Assembly (NCBI RefSeq): GCF_001984195.1
Contig: NZ_MTQN01000010.1
Coordinates: forward strand, 558,001-622,000
Origin: Kribbella sp. ALI-6-A
Lineage (GTDB): Bacteria; Actinomycetota; Actinomycetes; Propionibacteriales; Kribbellaceae
Direction of reading: 5' to 3'
DNA: 64,000 nucleotides
The notes under the pieces were generated by a model. The model had not been told where the DNA came from. It was given only the letters and a program-made list of their open reading frames with translations, and did no database searches. Position numbers and translations under genes: made by a program. This document shows, piece by piece, positions 51,354-60,773 of this stretch (position 1 is the first letter of the stretch; every line of letters starts with the position of its first letter).

Positions 51354-52721
51354 GTGCGAACCACCACACAGCACAGCCGCGGCACGATGCTCGCGGTCCT
51401 GCTCACCGGCCAGTTCATGGCGAACGTCGACACGGCGGTCGCCAACATCGCCGCGCCCGCCCTCCAGGCCGACCTGCACGCGACCGAGGGCGAGGCCGCC
51501 CTGGTCGTCTCCTCGTACGTCGTCGCCTTCGCCGTCCTCCTGGTCACCGGCGCGCGCCTGGGCTCGTCGATCGGCTGTCGCCGTGTTTTCCTGACCGGAT
51601 TGCAGCTCTTCACGCTCGCCTCGCTGGCGTGCGGCCTCGCTCCCGACGTCCGCACGCTGACCGTGGCCCGATTCCTCCAAGGCGCCGGAGCCGCGCTGAT
51701 GGTCCCGCAAGTCCTCAGCGGCATCCAGCTCTCGTACGCCGGCCGAGACCGGGTGAAGGCCCTCGGCTGGTTTTCGATCGCCCTGTCCGGCGGTGCCGTC
51801 GCCGGACAGGTCCTCGGCGGCGTCCTGATCTCCGCCGACCTCTTCGGCACCAGCTGGCGGCCGATCTTCCTGGTCAACGTGCCGATCGGCATCGCCCTCA
51901 CCATCGCCGGCCTGCGCCACCTCGACCCCGCCCGCGGCGTCAAACAGCCGCTGGACGCCAGGGGAGCCGTCACCCTGTCCGCCACGGTCCTGCTGGTGAT
52001 CGTCCCTCTCCTGCTCGGCTCCGAGCGCGGCTGGCCGGCCTGGTCGTGGATCTGCCTGGCCCTCAGCATCCCCATGCTCGCCCTCTTCGAGTACGGCGAA
52101 CGCCGCGCCGCCGCATCGGGTGGCCGCCCCCTGATCGCCCGCCAGGTCCTGCGCAACCCGAGAGTCCGAGCCGGCCTGCTCGCTCACGGCGCCACCACCG
52201 GCTCGTACTTCGCGCTGCTCTTCGTCCTGGCCCTCTACCTCCAGCAGGGCCTCGGCAAGAGCGCGGCGTACTCGGGCCTGGCCATGGTCGTCTGGGTCGC
52301 CGCGTTCGGCATCGCCGGCCCGCTGCTGCCGCGACTGCCCGAGGGCATCCGCTGGCTCCCGGTACTCGGCTGTGCGGTCCTGGGAACGGGCTACCTGGCT
52401 GTCCTGCTCTACCTGCTCGGCGGTGGAACGTCGGGCCCGCTCCTGTTCGCCCTGCTGGGGATCGGCGGCTTCGGCCTCGGCGTCAGCGCCAACACCCTCA
52501 TCAGCGGGATCACCTCGAGTGCGCCCACGCAGTACGCCGCTGACGTGTCCGGGGTGGTCACGACCAACGCCCAGCTGTCAGGAGCCTTCGGCGTCGCGTT
52601 GGCAGGCGCCGTCTACTCCGGCCTGAGCACCGACCCGCAGGACGCGCTCAGCGTCGTACTGGCGGGCTTCGTGGCGCTGAGCCTGGTCGGAGTGGGTGCG
52701 TCCTACCGCTTGGTCAGGTAG
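51354..52721 (+). CDS. MFS efflux transporter (EmrB/QacA-like)
   Basis: From GTG at 51354 (GAAGGGG seven bases upstream) the product is 455 residues with 12 to 14 membrane segments. The QacA-type motif D1 region (LLTGQFMANVDTAVANIAAP) and motif C region (SIALSGGAVAGQVLGGVLIS) are visible. It should export drugs or metabolites. The 3' end overlaps the convergent GNAT gene by 19 bases. Confidence 0.9.
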   Translation: MRTTTQHSRGTMLAVLLTGQFMANVDTAVANIAAPALQADLHATEGEAALVVSSYVVAFAVLLVTGARLGSSIGCRRVFLTGLQLFTLASLACGLAPDVRTLTVARFLQGAGAALMVPQVLSGIQLSYAGRDRVKALGWFSIALSGGAVAGQVLGGVLISADLFGTSWRPIFLVNVPIGIALTIAGLRHLDPARGVKQPLDARGAVTLSATVLLVIVPLLLGSERGWPAWSWICLALSIPMLALFEYGERRAAASGGRPLIARQVLRNPRVRAGLLAHGATTGSYFALLFVLALYLQQGLGKSAAYSGLAMVVWVAAFGIAGPLLPRLPEGIRWLPVLGCAVLGTGYLAVLLYLLGGGTSGPLLFALLGIGGFGLGVSANTLISGITSSAPTQYAADVSGVVTTNAQLSGAFGVALAGAVYSGLSTDPQDALSVVLAGFVALSLVGVGASYRLVR

Positions 52722-53632
52722 CGGTAGCGGTAGGCCTCGACGTAGCCGAGACCGGTGTAGGTGGCCAGGGCGCCGGCGTTCTCCTCCTCGACCTCCAGAT
52801 AGGTCCTCCGGCCGCCCAGGGGCCCGGCCCAGCGCGCCAGACCTTGCAGCACCGCCGTCGCCAGCCCCCGACGCCGGTACGCCGGCGCAACCCGCACAGC
52901 GTCGACACCCAGCCAGTGACCGGTCATCGAGCCACGCCCGACCGCCACCACGCGCCCGTCGAGCTCTATTGAAGCGAACGCGGCTCGCGGCGCGCCCTCC
53001 ATCACGGTGGGCGCCGCAGCAGGCACCGGGCCCTCGAAGGCCGCCTCGTACCACTCCGCGTCCGGCTGGTCCGAGACCAGCACCTCGTACGCCGGTACGC
53101 CGTTCACGTGGTCCAGGGTCGTGTGCAGCACCAGGGTGTCCGCCTCCTGCGGTCGCGCATCGGTCCAGCCATGGCCCCGGAACTCGTCGACCTCCGGACT
53201 GCCCAGCCGCGTCAGCGCCAGCGGCGGCAGCCCGCGCTCCTGGTAGAACGCCTCCACCTGCTTCTCGGCGTCGCTGAACGGCAGCCCCGGATCACCTGCG
53301 GGCAGCACCGAATTGGCCCGGCCGGTCCAGCCGCCGGAGGCCCGGAGCAGCCATTCGCCGACGTACCGGGTCTCCACGGCCGGGCGGCCGAGTGCCGTGG
53401 TCAGGAAGAGCTGCTCGACGTCCACCTGGCGCAACGGCATCGGGGGGATCGGTTTGGCGGCGACGACCGCTGTCTGGCGGATCAGGTACGGCGTACTGTC
53501 GGCATGACGGACCACGAGGGACTCCGCGTCGTACGACTGCAGCACTCCGATGACGTCGGTCGCCTGGCCGCCGTCCAGCCGGTGGCGGACCACGACACGG
53601 TGGCCGATATCACGGGGACTGACGCCTGACAC
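52703..53632 (-). CDS. GNAT acetyltransferase with SH3-like N-domain
   Basis: The 309-residue protein has an N-terminal SH3-like barrel (about 1-65: GHRVVVRHRLDGGQATDVIG) and a C-terminal GNAT domain with acetyl-CoA motif VRVAPAYRRRGLATAVLQGL (about 247-266). The layout resembles mycobacterial Rv0428c as I recall it. The substrate is unknown. It is divergent from fdxA. Confidence 0.88.
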   Translation of the reverse strand: MSGVSPRDIGHRVVVRHRLDGGQATDVIGVLQSYDAESLVVRHADSTPYLIRQTAVVAAKPIPPMPLRQVDVEQLFLTTALGRPAVETRYVGEWLLRASGGWTGRANSVLPAGDPGLPFSDAEKQVEAFYQERGLPPLALTRLGSPEVDEFRGHGWTDARPQEADTLVLHTTLDHVNGVPAYEVLVSDQPDAEWYEAAFEGPVPAAAPTVMEGAPRAAFASIELDGRVVAVGRGSMTGHWLGVDAVRVAPAYRRRGLATAVLQGLARWAGPLGGRRTYLEVEEENAGALATYTGLGYVEAYRYRYLTKR

Positions 53633-53748
53633 GATGCGGACTCCTGGCAGAGTGGGCGGGGTACTACCGTGATACTAGAGAACCCGAGCACTACCGCACC
53701 GCAGCATTTCCCAGACCGCTGCGCTTGCTGGCCATAGGAGGAGTACCA

Positions 53749-54075
53749 GTGACTTACGTCATCGCGCAGCCGTGTGTTGACCTCAAGGACCTCGCGTGCG
53801 TCGAGGAGTGCCCGGTCGACTGCATCTACGAGGGCAACCGGATGCTCTACATCCACCCTGACGAGTGCGTCGACTGCGGAGCGTGCGAGCCGGTCTGCCC
53901 GGTCGAGGCGATCTACTACGAGGACGACACGCCGGAGCAGTGGAAGGACTACTACACGGCGAACGTCGACTTCTTCAACGACCTCGGCTCGCCCGGCGGC
54001 GCGTCGAAGCTCGGCAAGATCGACAAGGACCACCCGTTCATCGCGGCCCTGCCCCCGCAGGAGCACGACGAGTAA
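53749..54075 (+). CDS. fdxA: 7Fe ferredoxin FdxA
   Basis: From GTG at 53749, with AGGAGG 6 bases upstream, the product is 108 residues. Cys9, Cys17 and Cys50 fit the 3Fe-4S cluster and Cys21, Cys40, Cys43 and Cys46 the 4Fe-4S cluster; Cys25 is an extra cysteine. The acidic C-terminus (about residues 56-108) is typical of the FdxA group. It carries low-potential electrons and could serve the P450 in this window. Confidence 0.95.
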   Translation: MTYVIAQPCVDLKDLACVEECPVDCIYEGNRMLYIHPDECVDCGACEPVCPVEAIYYEDDTPEQWKDYYTANVDFFNDLGSPGGASKLGKIDKDHPFIAALPPQEHDE

Positions 54076-54192
54076 TCGGTCCCTCACGAACCACCGTCAC
54101 CCGTTTCGGGGACGGTGGTTCGTCGCGTCCACGGGCTGCTCGTACGGCGCTCAGCGGTACGGCGCTCGGCCCGGACGTCGTCCCGGGGCGGC

Positions 54193-54510
54193 TCAGCGGG
54201 TCGCTTGCTCTTCCGCGAGCGGAGGCGGCGCGTACTCGACCAGCGCGATCCCCGGCCAGCGCTGCTCCGCGGCGACCAGCCGGCTGAGCCGCTCGGCACC
54301 GATCGGCGCCGGACGCAGAATCGAGCACAGCGAGACCCGATCCGGATTCGGCGGCACAGAGGTCGAGTAGGCGACAACGGAAGGCCCGAGCGCCTCGGTC
54401 GCGGGATGCCCGGGCAGCAGTTCCTCGACGTGCAACCGCTGCAGCAGCTCGTCAGGCAACGCGTCGAGCCAGGGATGCGCGCGCAACACCTCCGCGAGGC
54501 TCACCGGCAC
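54193..54510 (-). CDS. Hypothetical protein, about 105 residues
   Basis: A GTG at 54510 opens a frame of 105 codons with coding-like bias: LAEVLRAHPWLDALPDELLQ, then a Pro-rich middle and AERLSRLVAAEQRWPGIALV. No family is recognised and no Shine-Dalgarno is obvious. It lies 56 bases downstream of the lysozyme-like gene on the same strand and may be cotranscribed. Confidence 0.5.
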   Translation of the reverse strand: MPVSLAEVLRAHPWLDALPDELLQRLHVEELLPGHPATEALGPSVVAYSTSVPPNPDRVSLCSILRPAPIGAERLSRLVAAEQRWPGIALVEYAPPPLAEEQATR

Positions 54511-54566
54511 CACCCGCTCGGCGCCGCCGAGACCTCGTCGCCCGCCGCCGAGCTCACCTCGACCGG

Positions 54567-55544
54567 CTATTCGTCGACCACGTCGACGTGCACGTGGTCC
54601 AGATGCCGCAAGGTGTCGCGATTCCCCGGCCGGTCCGGTGCCTGGTAGTCGCGCCATCCGCTGTCCGAGCGTCCGCCCGCGGTCCAGATCTTGTCGCTGA
54701 AGATCACGGTCTTGATCTTCAGCCGATCGGCCTGCGCGACCAGGTACTGCGCGACCGCCCACCCGCGGGTCGTGTTCGCCGGCGAGATCGGCTTGACGAA
54801 GATGTCGACCGCCCGCCCGTCGTAGTGCGCCGAGCCCTCCATGTGGCCCGTGCGAACCCCACCGGCGGCGTACCCACCGGTGGACAGCCTGCCGAACGTC
54901 TTGGCCAGGTCCCTGCGCACCGCCTCGGCCCGCGGGGTCAGACCGTTCCCACCGATCGTCTCCAGCGCGCCGCTCGGATTGTCGAGCGTGCAGCTGAACG
55001 CCGCCTTCGACTGGCCGGTCAGCGCCGAGGCCAGGATCCGCGCGTCGGCCTCGTGGTCGGCGTACGCGTTCGGGAAGGCGCTGCGCTGGACCCGGTCGGC
55101 GGCGACCGTCACCGCGAGCTGCTGGTAGTTCTTGATCTTCACCAGCGCGTCGTAGAACTTCGAGGCCGCGTAGTGCGGGTCCTGGACCTGCGCGGGCGTG
55201 CCCCAGCCCATCGAGGGCCGCTGCTGGAACAAGCCCAGCGAGTCCCGGTCGCCGTGGGCCACGTTGCGCAGCCCGGACTCCTGGTACGCCGTGGCCAGCG
55301 CGATCGTGGCCGCGCGCGGCGGCAGACCACGCCGTACGGCGACGCCGGTGATCACCGCGGCCCACTGCGCCTGTTCGAGGTCGAGCGTGACCGTGGTCCC
55401 GTTCACCGTCGCCTCGCACTGCTCCCGCGGCGGGATCAGCGGCCCGATGCCCTGCCCGCCGACCCAGGAGATCGCCGCGCCGACGGCCAGCGCGAGCGCA
55501 CCGATCGCCCCGACAGCGACGATCACTCCACGATTCACCGGCAT
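54567..55544 (-). CDS. Membrane-anchored lysozyme-like protein
   Basis: The 325-residue protein has an N-terminal membrane anchor (about 7-28) and a soluble part starting with a lysozyme/transglycosylase-like segment (IALATAYQESGLRNVAHGDR, then LGLFQQRPSMGWGT) with catalytic-type Glu in QESGL. The C-terminal domain (SAHYDGRAVDIFVK, then HLDHVHVDV) resembles the VldE/ARB-07466-like domain, with His and Asp placed as a metal site. It may act on cell-wall peptidoglycan. Confidence 0.78.
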   Translation of the reverse strand: MPVNRGVIVAVGAIGALALAVGAAISWVGGQGIGPLIPPREQCEATVNGTTVTLDLEQAQWAAVITGVAVRRGLPPRAATIALATAYQESGLRNVAHGDRDSLGLFQQRPSMGWGTPAQVQDPHYAASKFYDALVKIKNYQQLAVTVAADRVQRSAFPNAYADHEADARILASALTGQSKAAFSCTLDNPSGALETIGGNGLTPRAEAVRRDLAKTFGRLSTGGYAAGGVRTGHMEGSAHYDGRAVDIFVKPISPANTTRGWAVAQYLVAQADRLKIKTVIFSDKIWTAGGRSDSGWRDYQAPDRPGNRDTLRHLDHVHVDVVDE

Positions 55545-55683
55545 AACGGTCCCAACGTGCGGGGGACCGGTGCAGGTTCCAGATGGTGGGTCACGAACTG
55601 GTTGACGTGCGACGGCCCCGGTTGGTTGGCGGCCGACCGGGGCAGTCCGACGTTCGACGGAGGAGAATCGTCAGAAAGGAGGA

Positions 55684-56622
55684 TCACGCGTTGGCGTGCA
55701 GGGCCTCGTTGAGCGTGATGCCCTCACCCTGCCGCGGCCGCGCCTCGACGGCACCGGTGACGGAGTTGCGCAGGTAGAGCAGTCCCGGCTGGCCGGACAG
55801 CTCACGCGCCTTGACCACGCTGCCGTCCGGCAGCGTCACCTTGGTGCCGGCCGTCACGTACAGTCCGGCCTCGACCACGCAGTCGTCGCCGAGCGAGATG
55901 CCGATGCCGCCGTTGGCGCCGAGCAGGCAGCGCTTGCCGATCGAGACGACCTGCTTGCCGCCGCCGGACAGCGTGCCCATGATCGACGCGCCGGCCCCGA
56001 TGTCGCTGCCGTCGTCGACCACGACCCCGGCCACGATCCGGCCCTCCACCATCGAGGTGCCGAGCGTGCCGGCGTTGAAGTTGACGAAGCCCTCGTGCAT
56101 CACGGTCGTGCCCTCGGCCAGGTGCGCGCCCAGGCGGACCCGGTCCGCGTCACCGATCCGGACCCCGGACGGTACGACGTAGTCGGTCATCCGCGGGAAC
56201 TTGTCGACACTGGTCACCGACAGGTGCAGCCCGGCGGCCCGCGCGCGCAGCCGGACCTGCTCGACCTGGTCGACCGGGACCGGGCCGTGCGACGTCCAGG
56301 CGTTGTTCGGCAGGGCGGCGAAGATGCCGTCCAGGTTCACGCCGTGCGGGCGGACCAGCCGGTGCGAGAGCAGGTGCAGCCGCAGGTAGGCGTCCGCCGT
56401 ACCGGCCGGGGCGGTGTCCAGCGCGATCTCGGCCTTGACCACCTCCCGGCGGACCTTGCGCAGATCGTCGTTGCCCTCGGCAGCGATCAGCTCAGCCGGC
56501 GCCTTCACGTCTTCCGGCGCGGCGCCCAGTGCGGGGGCCGGGTACCAGACGTCGAGCACCGATCCGGACTCGGTGACGGTGGCGAGGCCGAAGCCCCAGG
56601 CGTGCGCGGCAGTCTCAGTCAT
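55684..56622 (-). CDS. dapD: Tetrahydrodipicolinate N-succinyltransferase
   Basis: The 312-residue protein is the actinobacterial type of DapD: a unique N-terminal domain ([20 protein letters not shown]) and a left-handed beta-helix of hexapeptide repeats (about 160-280: [20 protein letters not shown], then GNA/SMV-type turns). It makes N-succinyl-2-amino-6-oxopimelate in the lysine/diaminopimelate pathway. Diaminopimelate is needed for the cell wall. Confidence 0.95.
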   Translation of the reverse strand: MTETAAHAWGFGLATVTESGSVLDVWYPAPALGAAPEDVKAPAELIAAEGNDDLRKVRREVVKAEIALDTAPAGTADAYLRLHLLSHRLVRPHGVNLDGIFAALPNNAWTSHGPVPVDQVEQVRLRARAAGLHLSVTSVDKFPRMTDYVVPSGVRIGDADRVRLGAHLAEGTTVMHEGFVNFNAGTLGTSMVEGRIVAGVVVDDGSDIGAGASIMGTLSGGGKQVVSIGKRCLLGANGGIGISLGDDCVVEAGLYVTAGTKVTLPDGSVVKARELSGQPGLLYLRNSVTGAVEARPRQGEGITLNEALHANA

Positions 56623-56720
56623 GCCGCAAAGCCTGCCAGACGGCGCGGACGGGTTCTAATTGGTGCGCGAGATGCGGACACCAGGTGGTCTACTGGCTGG
56701 CTGAGTGGAAGGGAGTTGGC

Positions 56721-57587
56721 GTGCTGCCGGTGTGGATCGAGGCCGTCGAACCGGCCGTGCTGAAGGCGACCGGGGCCCCGGCGCGGGACGAGCTCGGCGC
56801 GGAGGTGCTGCGACGCTGGGGATCGTCGGAGGTCTGGCGCCTGTCGTACGGGCTGCGCAGCGTGATCGTCAAGCGGGGGAGCGACGCGCAGAGCACCGAG
56901 GGCACGGCGTACGAGCGGATCGTGCGGCCGTTGCGGCTGCCGGCGCCGGAGCTGTTCGAGCTGGTCCGGCTGGACGGCGCGGTGCTGCTGGTGCTGGCCG
57001 ACGTCGGCCGGGTGACGCTGGAGCAGGAGCCGAGCCTGGACGGTTACCTGGCGGCGACCGAACTGCTGGCGCGGATCCGCGCGGTCGAGGTCGAGGGGGA
57101 CAGCGAGTTCGGCGCGGACCGGTTGTCGGAACTGGCGGCCCGGGTCGCGTCACGAGCTGCGGAGGGATTCGGGCAGAAGGTGGAGCGGCGGTTGCGGCCG
57201 GCGCTGGCCGAGCTGCATCGCACGGTCCGGCCACGCGTGGTGCACGGCGACTACGTCGGCAAGAACCTGGTCACCGACGGCACCCGCTGGACCGCGATCG
57301 ACTGGCCGCTGACCTACCTGGCCCCGCAGCTGCCCGACCTCTACACGCTGATCCGCGAAGCCGTTGCCTTCGGCCACGATCGTGACCTGCTCGTCACCCG
57401 GTACTGCGACGCGGCCGGCGCGGACCGCGACCTGGTCGAGCGCCAGGTGCTGATCGGCGGCTGTGGTTTCAGCCTGCGCGCCCTGGCCTGGGTGATCGAG
57501 GAAGGCGTGCACACCGTGCCCTCGTCGAAGGACTGGATCGATCCGCTGCTCGAGGAACTCGGCGGCCTGCTGGACCAGCTCCCGTGA
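56721..57587 (+). CDS. Aminoglycoside phosphotransferase-fold protein
   Basis: From GTG at 56721 the product has 288 residues with a kinase fold: VWRLSYGLRSVIVKRGS (Lys of the N-lobe), VVHGDYVGKNLVTDG (catalytic Asp and Asn) and WTAIDWPLTYLA (metal Asp). Most members phosphorylate small molecules; antibiotic resistance is not implied by fold alone. It overlaps the epimerase gene by four bases. Confidence 0.82.
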   Translation: MLPVWIEAVEPAVLKATGAPARDELGAEVLRRWGSSEVWRLSYGLRSVIVKRGSDAQSTEGTAYERIVRPLRLPAPELFELVRLDGAVLLVLADVGRVTLEQEPSLDGYLAATELLARIRAVEVEGDSEFGADRLSELAARVASRAAEGFGQKVERRLRPALAELHRTVRPRVVHGDYVGKNLVTDGTRWTAIDWPLTYLAPQLPDLYTLIREAVAFGHDRDLLVTRYCDAAGADRDLVERQVLIGGCGFSLRALAWVIEEGVHTVPSSKDWIDPLLEELGGLLDQLP

Positions 57588-58477
57588 AGCTGCTCGTGCT
57601 CGGCGGAACCAAGAATCTCGGCCGCCACGTCGTCGAAGCGGCCTTGCGCGACGGTCATCAGGTCACGCTGTTCAACCGCGGCCTGACCGCGCCGGAGCTC
57701 TTCCCCGAGGTCGAGCGGATCGTCGGCGAGCGAGCCGATCCCGCCGCCCTGGCGCGCGGGGAGTGGGACGGCGTGATCGACATGTCCGGCTTCCTGGTCC
57801 GCGACGTCCGCCGCAGCGCCGAGATCCTGCGCGACCGGGTCGGCCATTACACGTTCATGTCCTCGATCGCCGTCTACGCCGACCGGCGTACGCCCGGGCA
57901 GACCGAGGACGCCGAATTGTTGCCCTGGCCGTCGAACGCGCCCGAGGACGAGTTCACGATGGACCTCTACGGCCCGTCGAAGGTTCGCTGCGAACAACTC
58001 CTGACCGACCTGTACGGCGAACGCACCGCCGCGATCCGCTCCGGCTTCGTCGTCGGCCCGTACAACCCCGACTTCGGCAACTGGGGCCAGGCGCTCGCGA
58101 CGGGCGGGACCCTGGAATGCGCGGCGCGACCCGGACAGCCGATCCAGTGGCTCGACGCGCGCGACCTGGCCGACTTCCTGCTCCTGGTCACGGCGAAGCG
58201 GCTGGCCGGGCCGTTCACCGCGGTCAGCGAGACGTGGACGATGCGGGACCTGCTGGAGGCGTGGCGGTCCGTCGTACCGGGTGAGTTGGCGGTGGACTGG
58301 GAGCCGGAGGTGGATCGCTTCCACCTGTCCCACGACGGCTCGAACGACGGGACCTTCCAGCTCGCCAACGGCCGGGCCCTCGCCGCCGGGTTGCAGGTCC
58401 GGCCGGCGGCGGTGAGCGCTCTCGACTGCGTCCGGTGGATCCGCGCCGGCCACACGCCACCGCCGCCTCCGCACTGA
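57584..58477 (+). CDS. NAD-dependent epimerase/dehydratase
   Basis: The 297-residue protein has the extended SDR fold: GGTKNLGR at residues 7-14 as the NAD(P) loop, DVIDMSG-like acidic strand (WDGVIDMSGFL) and a MDLYGPSK sequence supplying the active-site Tyr and Lys. The GTGA overlap with the phosphotransferase gene points to one operon. The reaction is not predictable. The Pro-rich end (HTPPPPPH) is odd but may be flexible. Confidence 0.88.
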   Translation: MKLLVLGGTKNLGRHVVEAALRDGHQVTLFNRGLTAPELFPEVERIVGERADPAALARGEWDGVIDMSGFLVRDVRRSAEILRDRVGHYTFMSSIAVYADRRTPGQTEDAELLPWPSNAPEDEFTMDLYGPSKVRCEQLLTDLYGERTAAIRSGFVVGPYNPDFGNWGQALATGGTLECAARPGQPIQWLDARDLADFLLLVTAKRLAGPFTAVSETWTMRDLLEAWRSVVPGELAVDWEPEVDRFHLSHDGSNDGTFQLANGRALAAGLQVRPAAVSALDCVRWIRAGHTPPPPPH

Positions 58478-58496
58478 CGAACTCTCTCGGCCTCGT

Positions 58497-58516
58497 GTAT
58501 CTTGATGTCGAGATAC
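58497..58516. promoter_or_regulatory. MarR-like operator before the MFS gene
   Basis: GTATCTTGATGTCGAGATAC is a near-perfect 20-bp palindrome (16 of 20 positions symmetric) placed 13 bases upstream of the MFS start, just before GAGGAGG. The TATCTTGA half is like MarR-family sites. No MarR gene is adjacent, so the regulator may act from elsewhere. Confidence 0.6.
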
Positions 58517-58529
58517 TTCGAGGAGGGTC

Positions 58530-59744
58530 ATGCCGGGCTTCAGCCTCTGGCGGATCGCGGTCCCGGCGTTCGGGCCGACCGTGCTCAACGCCGTCGGCCA
58601 GGGCGCGGTGCTGCCCGTCGTCGCGTTGTCGGCGCTGCAGCTGGGGGCGTCGGTCGGCTTCGCGGCGTTCCTGGTCGGTGTGCTCGGCATCGGGCAGTTC
58701 GCCGGCTCGCTGCCGGCCGGCGCGCTCGTCGTACGGATCGGTGAACGCCGTGCCCTCCTGGTCGCCGCCGTCGTCAGCGCGCTCGCCTGGTGCGCCGCCA
58801 TGGTCGTCCGTACGCCGTGGTTGCTCGGCTTCGCCCTGCTCGTCGCGGGTCTGGCCGGCGCCGTCTTCAGCCTGGCCCGTCAGTCGTACGTCACCGAAGT
58901 CGTCCCGGTCGAACTGCGGGCCCGCGCCCTGTCCACGCTCGGCGGCGTCAGTCGGATCGGCCTGTTCGTCGGCCCGTTCCTCGGCGCGTTCGCCGGTCAC
59001 CACTGGGGCATGACCGGCGCGTACGGCGTCGGCGTCGCGGGCTCGGTCGGCGCGGTCGTCGTCCTGCTCACCGCGGGCGAACCGCAAGGCGCGCACGCCC
59101 CGCTGCAGGTCGAGCGCCTCTCCCTAAAGCAAGTCCTCTGGGATCACCGTCGGACGTTCCTCACCCTCGGCACCGGCGTCTTCGTCATCGCCGTCGCCCG
59201 CGCTGCCCGCACCAGCCTGATCCCCTTGTGGGGCGAGCATCTGGGCCTGTCGGCCACCGACACCTCGATCGTCTTCGGCATCACCAACGGCATCGAAATG
59301 CTGCTCTTCTACCCCGCCGGCGTCGTGATGGACCGCCTCGGCCGAGTCTGGATCGCCGTCCCCGCCACCGTCCTCCTGGGCCTGGGCATGCTCACCCTGC
59401 CCATCTCCACCACCTTCGCCGGCCTCCTCGCCGTCGGCCTCCTGATGGCCGTCGGCAACGGCCTCGGCTCCGGCATCGTGAAAACCCTCGGCGCGGACGC
59501 CGCCCCACCCGGCCACCGCGCCCAGTTCCTGGCCGGCTGGACCTTCTGCGCCGAGTTCGGCAGCGTCATCGGCCCGATCCTGATCGGCGCCATCACCCTC
59601 GCCTTCCCCCTGGCCGCCGCGAGCCTCACCCTCGGCGCCCTCACCCTCACCGGCAGCACCTGGCTCGCCCGCTGGGTCCCCACCTTCGACCCACGGCACG
59701 CGAAGCGGGCTACTTCTTCTGGGGCTTCTTCGGGGCCGACGTAG
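58530..59744 (+). CDS. MFS transporter
   Basis: The 404-residue protein has 12 hydrophobic segments. The motif A-like loop is ALVVRIGERRALLVA, a second one is VVMDRLGRVWIAVPAT, and RQSYVTEVVPVELRARALS is the motif typical of drug exporters. A GAGGAGG ribosome-binding site precedes ATG 58530, and a MarR-like operator overlaps the promoter region. The 3' end overlaps the convergent LacI gene by 35 bases. Confidence 0.88.
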   Translation: MPGFSLWRIAVPAFGPTVLNAVGQGAVLPVVALSALQLGASVGFAAFLVGVLGIGQFAGSLPAGALVVRIGERRALLVAAVVSALAWCAAMVVRTPWLLGFALLVAGLAGAVFSLARQSYVTEVVPVELRARALSTLGGVSRIGLFVGPFLGAFAGHHWGMTGAYGVGVAGSVGAVVVLLTAGEPQGAHAPLQVERLSLKQVLWDHRRTFLTLGTGVFVIAVARAARTSLIPLWGEHLGLSATDTSIVFGITNGIEMLLFYPAGVVMDRLGRVWIAVPATVLLGLGMLTLPISTTFAGLLAVGLLMAVGNGLGSGIVKTLGADAAPPGHRAQFLAGWTFCAEFGSVIGPILIGAITLAFPLAAASLTLGALTLTGSTWLARWVPTFDPRHAKRATSSGASSGPT

Positions 59745-60720
59745 CGCGGATGTGGAGTTCGGTGCGCAGGGTCACGGTGGACGGCGGGCGGCCGGGAGCG
59801 GCGATGCGGTCCTTGAGCAGGAGGCCGGCGGTGCGGCCCAGTTCGTACGTCGGCTGGGCGACGGTGGTGAGGCTGGGGACGACGAGGTCGGCCCAGGGGA
59901 TGTCGTCGAAGCCGACGACGGCGATGTCGTCGGGGGCGCGCAGGCCCTTCTTGGCCAGGCACTCCAGGGCGCCGACGGTCATCAGGTTGTTGGTGACGAA
60001 CAGCGCCTCGGGTGGTTCGGGCAGTTCCAGCAGGCTTTCCATCGCGGCGTAGCCGCCGGCCTCGCGGAAGTCGGCGTGCCGGACCAGGTCCTTGTCGTAC
60101 CGGATGCCGCCGCCGCGCAGCGCCGCGCGGTAACCGGCGAGCCGGTCCATCGCCGTGCTGACGCGCCGGGGGCCGGTGATGCAGGCGATCCGCTGGTAGC
60201 CGCCGTCGATCAGATGCTTCACGCCCTCGGCGGCGCCGTGCTCGTTGTCGACCAGAACGGTGTCGGCCTCGACGCCCTCGACCCGGCGGTCGATCAGCAC
60301 CAGCGGAGTTTTCGCCTCGGCCAGTTGCTGCACGCCCTCGGCGGTCGACGTCGGCGAGATCACCACGCCGGCCATCTGCTCGGTCAGCACCGCCGCCGCG
60401 TACGCCGCTTCCTTGGCCGGGTCCTCGTCGGAGTTGCACAGCACGACGTGGTAGCCCTCGGTCTGTGCGACGTCCTCGAGTCCGCGCACCAGCGAGGTGA
60501 AGAACGGGTTCTCGATGTCGGAGATCACCACGGCCCACAGGTTCGTGCTGGCCCGGCGCAGGTTCCGCGCGACGCCGTTGGGCCGGTAGCCGAGCTCGGC
60601 GACGGCGGCGCGGACCTTCTCCGACAGCTCGGGGTCCACGTTGCGCCGTCCGCTCAGCACCCGGGACACGGTGGCCGGAGACACGCCCGATCTACGCGCG
60701 ACGTCGTAGATCGTCGTCAT
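59710..60720 (-). CDS. LacI family transcriptional regulator
   Basis: From ATG at 60720 the product is 336 residues. The N-terminal HTH is TTIYDVARRSGVSPATVSRV with the following hinge helix (GVARNLRRAS), and the C-terminal sugar-binding domain has IENPFFTSLVRGLEDVAQTE and VVGFDDIPWADLV. It lies 53 bases downstream of the kinase gene, so it probably belongs to the SIS-kinase-LacI unit. It is the likely binder of the GAAATCGATTTC sites at 62511 and 62654. Confidence 0.93.
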   Translation of the reverse strand: MTTIYDVARRSGVSPATVSRVLSGRRNVDPELSEKVRAAVAELGYRPNGVARNLRRASTNLWAVVISDIENPFFTSLVRGLEDVAQTEGYHVVLCNSDEDPAKEAAYAAAVLTEQMAGVVISPTSTAEGVQQLAEAKTPLVLIDRRVEGVEADTVLVDNEHGAAEGVKHLIDGGYQRIACITGPRRVSTAMDRLAGYRAALRGGGIRYDKDLVRHADFREAGGYAAMESLLELPEPPEALFVTNNLMTVGALECLAKKGLRAPDDIAVVGFDDIPWADLVVPSLTTVAQPTYELGRTAGLLLKDRIAAPGRPPSTVTLRTELHIRATSAPKKPQKK

Positions 60721-60773
60721 ACTCGCTCCCCGCCGCTCAATCCGTAGCTGCCGTCTGGACGGCATCTAGGGTC

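Noticed and set aside
56721-57587. Antibiotic-resistance call for the phosphotransferase-fold protein
   Set aside because: The kinase fold is shared by many small-molecule kinases and nothing nearby points to an antibiotic substrate.
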